Positions 13,701-24,600 of a stretch of 51,988 nt of DNA are shown here, one piece after another. Numbering within the stretch: the stretch's first letter is position 1; every line of letters begins with the position of its first letter. A model generated the notes under the pieces. That model had not been told where the DNA came from, made no database searches, and saw only the letters and a list, made by a program, of their open reading frames with translations. The translations under genes and the position numbers were made by a program. Source of the stretch: Lobulomyces angularis (lineage: Eukaryota > Chytridiomycota > Chytridiomycetes > Lobulomycetales > Lobulomycetaceae). The stretch is from contig JADHYX010000133.1 of assembly GCA_027604685.1 (NCBI GenBank), positions 1 through 51,988 of the forward strand, read 5' to 3'.

Positions 13701-15231
13701 ATGCAGCTTCGCCAAGAAGAGATGGCTCAACTTCACCTGACAGAAATCATCCAAATTTATCTAACCGAGCTTACTCAGCTTCACCTAACAGAAATCATGC
13801 AGCTTCGCCGAGAAGAGATGGCTCAATTTCACCTGACACAAATCATCCAACTTTATCTAAACAAGCTTATTCAACTTCACCTGACAGAAATCATCCTACT
13901 GTAACTAACCGAGCTTACTCAACTTCATCTGACAGAAATCAACCTACTGTATCTGACCGGGCTTACTCAACTTCACCTGACAGAAATCATCCAACAATAG
14001 ATAACAGAAATGAATCTTCATCTCCAGCAAATAGGAATCAGCAATCTTCTCCTAGCAGAAATTCAAATTCACCTAAGAAATATGATGTTTTTACTGATAA
14101 ACTTCGACCAGTATCACCTTCTAGAACTGAAACAGTAGCCCCAAGCACAGAGCAAGCACGGTATAACAGATCTTCATCTCCGGATACAATAAAATCCACA
14201 AAATTTAAAAATACCCAACCCTCAACGTCTTTCAGTGAAGAATCGAAACCATTGAATTTTTCCCATGAACCACCATCTTCACCCTCCCAACCTAGTGCTT
14301 CAGCTTCCAACAGTAATAGAAATTTAAAGGTTATACCAAAAAAGAATTTTAAATCTGAAGTGTCATTTTCCAGAGTGAAATCGCCAGAAAAATATTTTTC
14401 TGCTACAACAAATTATGATACCACCGCAAAATCTTATATTCTTCCTGCAGAAAGCCAAAAAAAAAGGTTTATCGACAGAGAAGTTAATTTTAGCAATGAG
14501 CAGGGAAGAGATGGCAAAAATGAAGAAAATTTTAAAGAGAAAGACATTATTAATATCTATTTATCTAACAATCATGATCCAAAGGTAATCCAGGAATATT
14601 AATTTTTTATAAATCTTACCAAGTTTTTTAGAAATATTTGATAGAAAGGAGATCCAAATCTTTAGATAGAATAGGCAGCAGGACAAATTTTTTTACATCC
14701 TATGAGAAACAAAGCAACAATTTTTCAAAAAGTATAGTGAGAATTGGTCGGTCGAGGTCCACCTCGCCTCATGCCATTACAAAACCATCAGTTCACATAA
14801 ATTCGGTTGGTCAATCGGATTCTCAGAACACTAACACCACCCAATTTTCGCTTAAAAATTCTCAAAACGAAGCATTTGCTGCAAAGTCAACTAAATTTTG
14901 TGAATGTTTCAAATTTCAGGAAAAGATACCCACTTCACAACATAATCCTATGGAAGACAATTCTCAATTTTTAGATAATAAGCCGAATACCGAAGAAAAT
15001 TCTAGTTTGAGTAGTTCTTCAGAAGAAAGGGAGGTGTTGGATTTTCAATGGTTAGAGAAGAAAAGAAATGAAAGAAAACGGTTAATTGGTAGTTGGAAAG
15101 ATGTGGGAAGTTTTGGAAAGAAAAAAACAACTACCATAGAACAAAAAACTTTAAAAGAGCAAAAGAAATTTGTTTTTGATACTTCAAATAAGTCTGAAAT
15201 AGATAGAATTTTAAAAATCTACAACAGTTAG
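7747..15231 (+). CDS. C2CD3: C2 domain-containing protein 3 (centriole/basal-body distal-end protein)
   Basis: Exons 7747-8292, 8342-8983, 9039-10559, 10610-10720, 10810-11255, 11311-12911, 12982-13223, 13268-14584 and 14632-15231 join in one frame to 2341 aa, close to the roughly 2350 aa of the human protein as I recall it. The first about 170 residues match the C2CD3 N-terminal C2 domain: FKFWGS, TLASSIKTSEF, FKNYLKDMKMFYFSI and IGELILFLAIKEK line up with the vertebrate pattern of a WG motif, a charged loop, a YL.DM strand and GEL..SLAL. Several further C2-like beta blocks follow (LPNVDAKYNS..., LYVQLNVGKA..., FYLNVNITGL...). A Ser/Pro/Arg/Asn repeat occupies about residues 1814-1960, and the basic Ser-rich C-terminus has no known fold. 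C2CD3 promotes centriole elongation and distal-appendage assembly, so it implies a flagellated stage. The start may instead be the in-frame ATG at 7792. Confidence 0.82.
13599..14010 (+). repeat. Coding minisatellite: Ser-Pro-(Asp/Asn)-Arg-Asn-His repeats in C2CD3
   Basis: Degenerate tandem units encode variants of SP(D/N)RNHP, alternating with (S/T)NRAYSTS and SPRRDGS. One pair of adjacent blocks is almost identical: the DNA encoding RNHAASPRRDGS occurs near 13700 and again near 13790. The units are Ser-Pro-rich, as in phosphorylated disordered linkers. Array length is likely to vary between strains or alleles. Confidence 0.85.
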
Positions 15232-15438
15232 CCCACAATGTTGCCAAAAAAAACACGTAGAGTTGTAACATAACTTTAATATTTCCTAATGCAGGTGACG
15301 TTAAATAAATTAAAAGTATTTTTTTCTTATAAATTATGTAAATTATGTTAAAATTTTCGAATATACCTTGAAAAATAAAAATTTTTTGACAACAATCTTT
15401 GATCTTGGTTTAACAAAAAAAAAAAAAAATTGTGAATT

Positions 15439-16253
15439 ATGAGAATCTTCGCTTATCTATTGTTGACTTTGCTGCCACTTTCAGTTTTTTCTAGTTTAAT
15501 CATTTCCAAAGTATGCATTCTACTGTCTTAAAATATATATTTCGTTTGTTAATTCATTACTGTTAGGAATTTGTTCCAGAGCATTTAATCTTAGGAAAGG
15601 ATGTTACAGTATTAATTACTATTTACAATGTTGGAAATAAGTATTGACAACAAAGTGTTATATTTAGTACTAACTGTTTTTAACTAGATTTGCCAAAGAA
15701 GTTACATTTAATGATCAAGTATGTTCAGATTTTTTAATTTAGTAACATATATGTATTTTTTTTAGACTACAAACAATAAAACGGCCTGGAAATTAGTTAA
15801 TGGTACTACCAAAGCAAATTTTTTAGCTATCCCTGCGTAAATAAATTTGAAATTTTATTCTTTTACTGACATTTCTTTCTAGTTATCATAATGTTACTCA
15901 TTCCTACGTCGTTAAACCTCTGGTACTTGGAGAGGTCCGTGAACCATTTTTAGTAGTCAAATACAAAAGAAAGAAGCAACACTTGGTACAATAAAAGTTT
16001 TTTATTTTAAACCTTTTTTTTTTTCATTTTTAAATTTTTTTTTATCTCATATAAGACCGCTAGGAGCGGAAGTAAGTCTTCCTTTGTGTATACTGCTGGT
16101 GATTATAATGCTCATTTTGCGAAACATTCCTTAGAATGGTCAATATATTTTGGAATTGCTGCTCTTTGCACTGTATTTCCATTTGTATTTTATCAAACTT
16201 CACCTGCTAAAACCATCGATTCAAAAATTAAAGATAAAATCAAATCATATTAG
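15439..16253 (+). CDS. SSR2: Translocon-associated protein subunit beta
   Basis: Exons 15439-15510, 15567-15640, 15688-15718, 15766-15836, 15883-15985 and 16056-16253 give 182 aa, the length of animal TRAP-beta. It is an ER membrane protein of the TRAP complex beside the Sec61 channel. A signal peptide (about 1-18) is followed by a lumenal domain with DVTVLITIYNVGN, NKTAWKLVNG and NVTHSYVVKPL, which holds N-glycosylation sequons NKT and NVT, then a membrane span (about YFGIAALCTVFPFVFY) and a short Lys-rich cytosolic tail. All family landmarks are present. The exons are unusually small (31 nt for exon 3). Confidence 0.93.
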
Positions 16254-16405
16254 GCGAAATAGAAAAAGAAATTGTAGATTTTGTTAAAATATGAACAATT
16301 AATTTTAATAAATTTTTTTTTTTGTAAAATTAAATTTTCGTAGGAAGAAAAATTAATTTGTCTACCAAATCATAGTAGGGTTTTTTCTTAAGTTTTATTA
16401 AGAAG

Positions 16406-17628
16406 TTACATCTGAAGGTCTTTTAGCGTTAATATTAAAGGACAGTGATCTGATGCACCATATGCTTCATACCTTATTTTTGATTCCACGACTTTCGACA
16501 TTAAATTAGCGGATACTAGAAAGTAATCTATTCTAAAAACCTTTAATTTATTTTTAAAAAAGGTATACCTCCATCCCAAACCTTTAGATCTACACTGAAA
16601 TCGATATGAATAGTAAGAAAAAAGATTGTTAACTTCAGGGTTGAAATGCCTCCATGTGTCTATATATCCATTGCTTAAAAATCTAGTAAAATCCGACCGT
16701 TCTTCCTGGGTAAAACCTGAATTCCTTTTTAGATGTGAATTCACAAAAAACCTGAATTAAATAAAAATAATTACTTCATGTTAGCCTTTGGTCTTGACAG
16801 ATCGTTTTCGGTGTGGGAAACGTTAAAGTCTCCACCCCAAACGATTGGTTTCCTTAACTCTAAGTTTTTAACATATGACTCTATTTCCTTATTAAATTCT
16901 ACTTTGTAAGCTAGTCGTCGCAGTTTTTCCCCTGAACTAGAAACATTGAAGTTAAGATAATGCATTCCACTACATTAGAGTCTTACTTTGGAATATAACA
17001 TGTGACCAAAAAAAAAGCTATTGTGGATGATTTAATTTTGTGCAATTTGGAAATTGTTTAATACACTGAAATTCTGCAGTAATCACCCTGCCTTCCAAGT
17101 CAAAAGTTTCGTTATTAATTCCATAAGAAACTTGAATGGGCTTAACTTTACTAGCTAAATAAGTGCCAGAATATCCTTTCTTGGAGGTACAGTTGTTGTA
17201 AAACCTATTTGCTTTCAATTTAGTCTTCCTGATACAACTTACTGATAAGGATAAATCTTTTCATCAAGCAAAGGCTCCACTAAATTGTGACTTAACTTAG
17301 TCTCTTGAAGAAAAAAAACATCTGCGTTCTCTGCAAGTAAGTATTCCTTTAAGCCTTTGTTAATAGAAGCGTTTAAACCAGCGACGTTATATGAGAGCAA
17401 TTTAATTTCATTTTCCTTCAATGAACCAAACTCATAGGTAGAAGGCATTTTAACATTTGTGTAAAAGGTATTTGGAATTCTAATTTCAGATTTTTTTTTA
17501 GCTTTCTTTTTTGGAGAATCAACACTCCTTTCTTCTTTGCTATAATATCTACAAATATGATTAAGCTCATTTAAATGTAGGTTTAAAATCTTTGTATACT
17601 GTACTATCCTTTTGCTCCTTCTGATCAT
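16406..17628 (-). CDS. AP endonuclease, ExoIII/APE1 family
   Basis: Exons 17243-17628, 17067-17204, 16775-16969, 16569-16724 and 16406-16532 give 333 aa. The enzyme cleaves DNA 5' of abasic sites in base-excision repair. Visible motifs: LLSYNVAGLNA (active-site Asn), FFLQETK (metal-binding Glu), KKGYSGT, WGGDFNVSH (catalytic Asp and Asn), NSGFTQEER, LGW-R-IDYFLVS and GASDHCPLIL (catalytic His). The N-terminal 55 residues are basic and include CRYYSKEE, like a mitochondrial presequence, and PKKKAKKK, like a nuclear signal; dual targeting is inference. The intron at 16533-16568 is 36 nt, stopless and in frame; removing it restores the family's GWR(I/L)DYF motif. The family's AYVPN motif is replaced by LNFNVSSSG at a splice junction, so that join is the least certain. 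It faces the AlkB gene across 90 bp. Confidence 0.92.
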
Positions 17629-17718
17629 ATTACTATTTTTTTTTGTGGTGTTTTTGAATTAAAATATTTTTCCATTTTTATAACCAAAATTTCAAATGTT
17701 GAGCAATTTTGACTTCAA
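17629..17718. promoter_or_regulatory. 90-bp shared region between divergent repair genes
   Basis: The start codons of the AP endonuclease gene (minus) and the AlkB-GRF gene (plus) lie 90 bp apart, so one short AT-rich region must hold both promoters and both 5' leaders. No specific binding site is recognised. If AlkB translation starts at the second ATG (17755), the gap is 126 bp. Confidence 0.6.
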
Positions 17719-19091
17719 ATGAGCTTTGATTACAATTTTGCATATTTACTTCAAATGTTTTCAGATATAAAAAAAGAAGCTGAAATAATTGATGCATTGA
17801 ATAGCTCAAATAATAATTTAGAAGAAGCAATAAATTCTTTACTAGTTAAAAAAAGGAGGAAATCGAACACTATAGATGGATACTTTATAAAAAAAACTAC
17901 TGTTAGTGATTCATCAGTTCAACCATGCCAACTTTCTGTCCCCTGCACTATAAAGTTTGATGAAAGTACTACTCAAAAAAATGCATTTTCTGTTTTGAAA
18001 TGGAGTGATGCTACAACATCGAGCACTAAACCAAAAATTCTTAATGCAGAAAACGTATCTGAATTTATACCTGGAAAATTGTTACTAAACTTTCTACCCT
18101 CGGAATTGGCTGATGAACTTTTGCTGAGTATGATATCTAAGGCAAAAGATTGGAAAGTCAGCAAATTTATTATTAATAAAAGACGTATATAATTAAATTT
18201 TAAATTTAGTTGTTTTATTTTACTATGATACTTTAAGAGGTTGAAAGCATGCATACAACATGCTTATTCGCAGAGGATCCCGCAATCCTAAGAAATCACT
18301 ATTACTATGGTGTCAATATTCTCAAGTTAACTAAAGAACTTGCAGCTGTTAAAGGTTTAGTTGATAATTGCGTAAACGAAACACTCAGCCAAAGAAAAAG
18401 GTTAAAATTGGAGAGCCAAGAACGATGGATATCGAGTTTAGCGTTAGGTAATTACTACGAAGATGAAACAAAGGGGGTTGGGCTACATTCCGACAAATTG
18501 GAATACATTGGGCCGCATCCTACAATAGCTAGTTTGACTCTAGGTGATTAAATAGAACATTAATACTATCAGAATCCTTATTTGTTGCCATTAGGTGCTG
18601 AAAGACTGTTTAAAATCAAAAAAATACCTTTTCCTGGTAGTCCGCCAGAAACTTTTCATGTTATGCTTCCTCACAATTCATTATTTGTAATGTTACCAGG
18701 TTTCCAAGAAGGTTATAAACATGAAATACCAAAGCAAAAGGTTTTTGAAATTAAACCAAATAAACTTTCAGGAATGCAGAGGGTGAATTTTACTTTTAGA
18801 ATGATAAGAAAAGAATATTTTGATGCTCTTCCTTATTGTTTTTGTGGCAGAAGGTATTTTAAAAAAATCTTTATTATTTTTTATAATTTTTTTCAAAGAG
18901 CAGTACTAAAGGTTGTCTTTAAGAAAAAAGATAATTTTGGGAAACATTTTTACTTTTGTGGTGGTGTAAAGGTGGATGACGAAAATACTGAGGTTGATAA
19001 AAGTGACAGTGTTGAAAAAACAGAGTCGTCCAAAAAAATCATTTTAGCAAAAAACTGCACTTACTTTAAGTGGTTAGAGGATTTGTTTTAG
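17719..19091 (+). CDS. AlkB-type 2-oxoglutarate/Fe(II) dioxygenase with C-terminal GRF zinc finger
   Basis: Exons 17719-18184, 18238-18543, 18595-18853 and 18899-19091 give 407 aa. AlkB-family enzymes remove alkyl groups from nucleic-acid bases using Fe(II) and 2-oxoglutarate. Iron ligands are visible as H239-x-D241 (GLHSDKL) and H300 (GYKHEIPK). R320 and R326 (QRVNFTFR) fit the 2-oxoglutarate-binding RxNxTFR block. The C-terminus is a GRF zinc finger with Cys 339, 341, 364 and 397 (PYCFCGR, HFYFCGG, CTYFKWLEDLF). The N-terminus has a helix-rich UBA/CUE-like segment (about 15-42) and SNTIDGYF (49-56), which resembles a PCNA-interacting peptide apart from the first residue. This AlkB-GRF architecture is, to my knowledge, found in fungi. 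Substrate preference cannot be read. Confidence 0.9.
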
Positions 19092-19485
19092 ATGTATAGT
19101 GCTAAGAAAATTTACCTACAATTTCAATTTTGCATTTTATTATTTTTTCAATTTTGTAATTATTTTTTAGGATTAGCTTTTATTTATTTGGTTAACTAAC
19201 GCTTTGGCTTAAGCACATAATTGTTGCTTGAAAATGAAATAGCACCTATTTTAAAAGCTAATTGAGTTATTTTCACTTTTCGACCTAAAGATTTGAGTCA
19301 CCTCAGTTTTGAAAAACTTACAAGCAAAATTATAATAAAAATTATTTAATATATGCAAAAATTTATATATACTCTTTGATGAAACCAATTACAGTTCTAT
19401 AGCAATTACTTCTATGTTTTATTTTTTTTTGAGTTTTTTTTTTAAGATTCTCAACGTCGGAGATTGAAAAAAATGAAAAGAAAGA
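19092..19485. other. Spacer between AlkB and BTB genes
   Basis: About 390 bp, AT-rich, no open frame of note and no RNA gene recognised. It carries the AlkB 3' end and the BTB-gene promoter on the same strand. Confidence 0.5.
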
Positions 19486-21120
19486 ATGATAACTACAGTT
19501 ACTGAAGCAAACGAATATACTGAAACAAATGATACCAACACTGAGCTTGTAGCATCTCCGAATACTATGAGTAAAAACCTGGAGAAGTTAACAAAAAAGT
19601 TCACAGATGTAAAATTTTTGGTTGGAATAAATAAAAAATGTGTTTGTGGTGTGAAATCTATTTTGGCTGCAAATTCAACGGTTTTCGAAAGAATGCTCTT
19701 CAATGGTATGAAAGAAACTTTTTTAGATGAAATTGAGCTCCCAACTTATGAATATAAATCGTTTGAAAGTATGATAAAATTTTTAATTTCTGGTAAAGAA
19801 AAATACTTTTATTAAGTTTAATTAAAAAAAAAAAAAAAATTTTTTTAGGGAGAGTTGATAGACATTTGTTTTTAACAGATCAAAAATTTGTGTTAAAAGT
19901 AGCTGACTTGGCTAGATGCTTTGACATTCCGGAGTTGTTAAGGTTTACTGAGGAAAGTTTTTATAAAAATTTAACACTGAAAAATTTTGCAGATAATTAT
20001 TATTTAGCTGAGGTATACATACAAAAAAAATTTGTTATTACTTATTGGAACACCCAATTTATAAGGAGTATAATTTTGAAGATTTTAAGTTAAAAACGCT
20101 GCTTTTTATTTCGAAAAATGCTTTGGAGTTTTTAAACTCTGAAGTATTCATTAATTTAAACAAATTAAAGTTTGTTGAAGAAATCTTGAATTTTATAAAG
20201 GATGACGTTTTTGCTGAGGATATTTTAAATGCAATTGTTAAATGGATTAATTTAAATAAAGGAACAAATTATTACAAAAAATCAAAGTTAACAAATTTAA
20301 TACAGTCTTTGAATTTTGATGAAATTTCTAATAAAGAATTGTTAATTTTAGATAAATTAGGGTATTTGTTATTAAACTACAATTTAATTTTTTTATATAG
20401 CCCTTTAGGAGCGAGTATTTTAAACCAAACCTTGCGACATAGAATACTATACCCAGTGAACCCTTTAAATTTTAGAATTTCGGAGTTAACTTGGTGTGAA
20501 GAAAATTCGGATATCATTTCATCGAATTCAAATCAAATATTTGAATGTAGACTAGCTAACGAATCTCTAGAATTCGGTACCCTCACCTGGGAAATAGAAG
20601 TAATTGAAGGTAATCGAAAGCTATCTGAAATATTTCATTAACTATTTTAGCCTGTAATGGGTATTGGGCTGGATGTGCCTACAGCGACATTCCTAAAACG
20701 ACAGAAGTTCATCTTCCTCAAGGTGCATTCGTTTGGGGAAAACATGGTCAGAAAATGGCTTTATTAACTTTAGTTGCTGATAGAATTTTTTTAGGTGTAC
20801 TTTCGGGCTCAACAAATAAAAGGTTACCGGATTATCTGAAATATGATAAAGGGGACGTGCTAAAGTTTATATTAGAATTAGGTCATCAAGTAGAAGGAAG
20901 AATTTTAAAAGTGTGCAAGAAACCTGCTGCTGGAGCAAAAAATCAAAATGAAATGTTTGAAATTCCATTTGCAGATCTTCCATTAAATAGAAGATTTCAT
21001 CGTAAGTATAATATATATTTCTTTTCTAATACATTATTTTGCATTTTAGCGGTGATTATATTTAGAAATCCAGGAAGTGCAAAAATTAAATTAATTTCTC
21101 ATCATAAAATTTTGAGATAA
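19486..21120 (+). CDS. BTB-BACK-SPRY-like protein
   Basis: Exons 19486-19792, 19849-20012, 20066-20609, 20651-21001 and 21050-21120 give 478 aa. The BTB/POZ fold (about 36-150) is indicated by DVKFLVG, CGVKSILAANSTVFERML and MKETFLDEIELPTYEYKSFE. A BACK-like helical region follows (LARCFDIPELLRFTEE, NALEFLNSE, EDILNAIVKWI). From about residue 285 the pattern LTWEIEV...GYWAGCA, YDKGDVLKFILELG and HPVIIFRNPGS resembles a SPRY/B30.2 domain. BTB-BACK proteins are often Cullin-3 substrate adaptors, so a ubiquitin-ligase adaptor role is the usual expectation, but no substrate can be inferred. An alternative in-frame ATG lies at 19567. Confidence 0.8.
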
Positions 21121-21673
21121 CATAAAACATGTACATTTAACTTTAGAATTTCTTAATCAAATACTTTAATAGTGTAAAAAATTAATTAAAATTGAATTTT
21201 TGAAACATATTTGCAAAGTTGAAAATTAATAAAAATTTTCTAGACTTCATAATTCCTCTTCTGATGCTTAAGCAAAACTGATTGAAACGTTGTCAGTTTC
21301 ATAAAAATTTATATCTTTTTAAAGCATTTAAATTCTGGTATTAGTACTTAGAATTGTGCAAAAAAACCAATTTAAATATTAGAGCATCTAAACAGAAAAA
21401 CTGGTTTTAATTGCCTTGTATAACTCAATTTGTATTTAGATTTATTTTTCCAGATGATTTATTATTTTATTTTACAATTTTGAATAAACCTCTTTAAAAA
21501 CAATTAAAACAATCGTTAATTAAAACTTCATTGAAATATTACAACTGTATAACTTCCCTCTTTAGTGATTAACCAGATACTTAAAATATTACTGAATACG
21601 TTAAAAATATATTTGTAAAACTTGTTGTTGAAAATTAGAATATTTAAACTCCGCAGATAAACTTCATTAAACA
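21121..21673. other. Spacer upstream of CFAP43
   Basis: About 550 bp, AT-rich, stops in all frames. No recognisable feature other than short A/T runs. It presumably includes the CFAP43 promoter. Confidence 0.5.
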
Positions 21674-24600
21674 ATGCCAAGTGGAATACTATATGGAGAT
21701 TTAGAACAAAAATCTTCAATTGGGCATACATCGACCTGCCCACCAGTTTTTATTACACCTTCAATTTTTGGTTATATTTCTGGAAACTCCATTAATTTTG
21801 TTGAAACGAAATATTCAACTGCAGTTTTAACTAAGCCATCTGATATCAACCAAAGTCAGGATTTAGTCTCAGAAATTCCTTCTATTGTAGCAAAATCACA
21901 AATTACTGCATTTGCTGCCTTTCCTGCTGAAAGTTTAATTGCTTATGCTCAAAAACGGTCAACTTTAATAACAATTTTAAAATGGCCCCAATTAACACCA
22001 GTAGGAGTCAATAAAGGAACTTTACAAGGTAATGAATAATTTTAAATTTACATTAACATATTTTTTAGCTCCAAATGATCTGGAAATCGTCTCTTTGTGT
22101 TTTTCAAATGACGGACAATATCTGGCATCTTTGGGATCTTTACCCCATCACTCATTATGTGTATGGGATTGGAGAGGTATTGTTTTTCACGCAGGTAAGA
22201 TCTTTAAAATTTTTTCATAATCTTAACAGATCATATAGGAAAAACGGAGGTTCAATTAGTTAATATGGAAGTTTCACCGCTATTGTGTTCCACTACAAAC
22301 TTTGGGCCTGCCACTTCTATTTCCTTTAATCCTCTTGATAAAAGAATGATATGCACCAGTAATCCAGGAGGAGGAAATGCAAGAGTAGGAACATATCCAA
22401 ATGATGAATTTGACTTAGAAGTTGAGGTAGGTGCTAGTGATACCTTCTGTAAAGGAATAAGATTTTGGAAAATTATAATGGGTTATAAAAAATGGGATAT
22501 TGTTCCAATGTAACATGTTTTTTTAATATATCTTTAATATTATCTTTATATACAGTGCTATTAAATCAGAGGATTCAAACACTTCAAAATCAAATGAAAA
22601 ACAACTCTTACCTCCCACTCATTCATCTTCTATTTTACATCCTTATAAAGAAAACACGGAATTTAGCAATCCAGGTGATTTTTATAATATTAGTTCAATG
22701 CTCATAATATTTAGTTGTTGCTCTTGGACATGTTTGGAGGAGTGATCAATCTGTAGTAGTAGCAACAAACAAAAACTTTTTAATGTTGTTTTATCCTACA
22801 AAAGGAACGCACAGAATTTTAGAAGTAGAGAGGCAATTTGAGTATATTGAAGAGAAAACTAAAAATTCTAATCCTTTGATGGAGTTCGATATAAATGAAG
22901 ATAATTCGATAGGAGAAGCTGTTGCTTTAAAAACAATGAAGGAATCTCAAATTCTTTCCGTTAGAACTCTGTTATACGCTAAGGACATCATTATAGCTGC
23001 GGGAACTGTATGAAAACCTATTTTTGTAATTTCTTTTTTTTACATGTAAAAATGTTATTTTCAATTTTAGGATGGACAAATTAATCTAATAAAAACGGAC
23101 AAAGCTAATCCGGCAGTTTCAAAACAGTTATATCTCAAATCCGAATGCGAAACTAACAATGGGATTCTCTCACTAACATTTTCTCCAACTTTTAAAAATT
23201 TTCTGATTGAATTTGAAGATGGTAGTTTATCGATGGCTAATACAAATTTTGAAACTTTTTCAGTAATAAAATGATGTTTTAATTAAAATCTAACGTTTTA
23301 CATATAAAAGGTTGTCTCAAATACCGCTAGCACCATTACCTGTATAGATACTTGCAGACTCTCTAGCGTTTGTGTTGCAGGCTGCAAAGACGGAAATATT
23401 CTTGTTTTCGATAAGGATGAATTTTCAGTTATGGAAACCGGGGAGGTAGAAAAAGGGCATGTTTTGGCAAAAACATTCAAGTTACCGGGATCTTCCATTA
23501 CTGCTATTGCTATGAGTCCATTTGCTTCGTCTTTAGTTGCAGTTGGTACAAAAGAAGGATATTTGAGATTGTATAACCTTAAATACCGGAGTGACCTTAC
23601 ACTATTCGCAAATTCTGAAACTAATACTGAGGCAAATGTTGAACAAAATGTTGAGTCAAATAACGTGGAAAATGAAACTGATAAAAATTTGATTTCTGAT
23701 ACAAACCCATCATTATTGTTTATTGAGAGGTTATATTCAGTTCCAATTTCAAAGGTGAAATTATTTAATAATTAGTTAATGAATTTAATATTTTTTCAAA
23801 GTTAATTTACGATCCAACAGGAAAATATTTGCTAGCTTTTGCTGATCAAGGAAAAGCTTTTGTTTTAGATTTTACTGATAAGATTAAATTATTGGGATTT
23901 GTTGAATATTCAGGAAAATTTCAAAGTGCAGCTTTTAATCTAGAGGGATTCGAAGAAGAAGAAAAAAATAACGTAGCTATCCATTTAAATTTGATGCCTC
24001 AACTTTTATTTTTAAAAGGTGATATATCTATATATTTTATCTTCTGAAGAAGCATCTGGGTGTTCTTTTATTCATCGATTTATACTACCAATTAGCTCTT
24101 CTGATATAATACTGGAAAATAATTCGTTGCAAATTAGCAAATACTCCCTTTTGGTAACAATTTTGACAATTTTTTAAAAAATTAATTGAGAATTTTTTTA
24201 GAATTCTACATACAGAATAGAGTCACTTTTAGTTGATATAGCACTATTACCAACGTAAAAGCTAATTTTTAAAACTTTAAATGCATTATACTATTTGTGT
24301 TTTTAGACAGCTTTCATCTGGGAGAGAAACCTTTTATGTTCTGTCAAAAGAGAGGAAGTTAATGACTTTTATTGGACCACAGCAACCTGGTGTTAGCCAA
24401 AAAACTAGTGGTGGAACTGCCACTGCTACGGTGATGTCAGCTTCATCAGCAACATCTGAAAAAAAAGAATCCACAGAAAAAACTGATGCAATAATAATAT
24501 CCAAGCCTTTAATGGAGGTAAAAATTTATACAAATTGTTAACTCAAAATTTTTTCCTCATTGTAGATTACTCAGCATGAGAAAGGAGATTGTTTTTTAAA

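Noticed and set aside
13701..13904. Plus-strand 67-aa frame in the repeat region
   Set aside because: Alternative-frame reading of the C2CD3 minisatellite.
16752..16774. A 23-nt intron in the AP endonuclease gene
   Set aside because: It keeps the frame, but the 50-nt alternative 16725-16774 also does and gives the conserved NSGFTQEER block directly after the Lys, as in the family.
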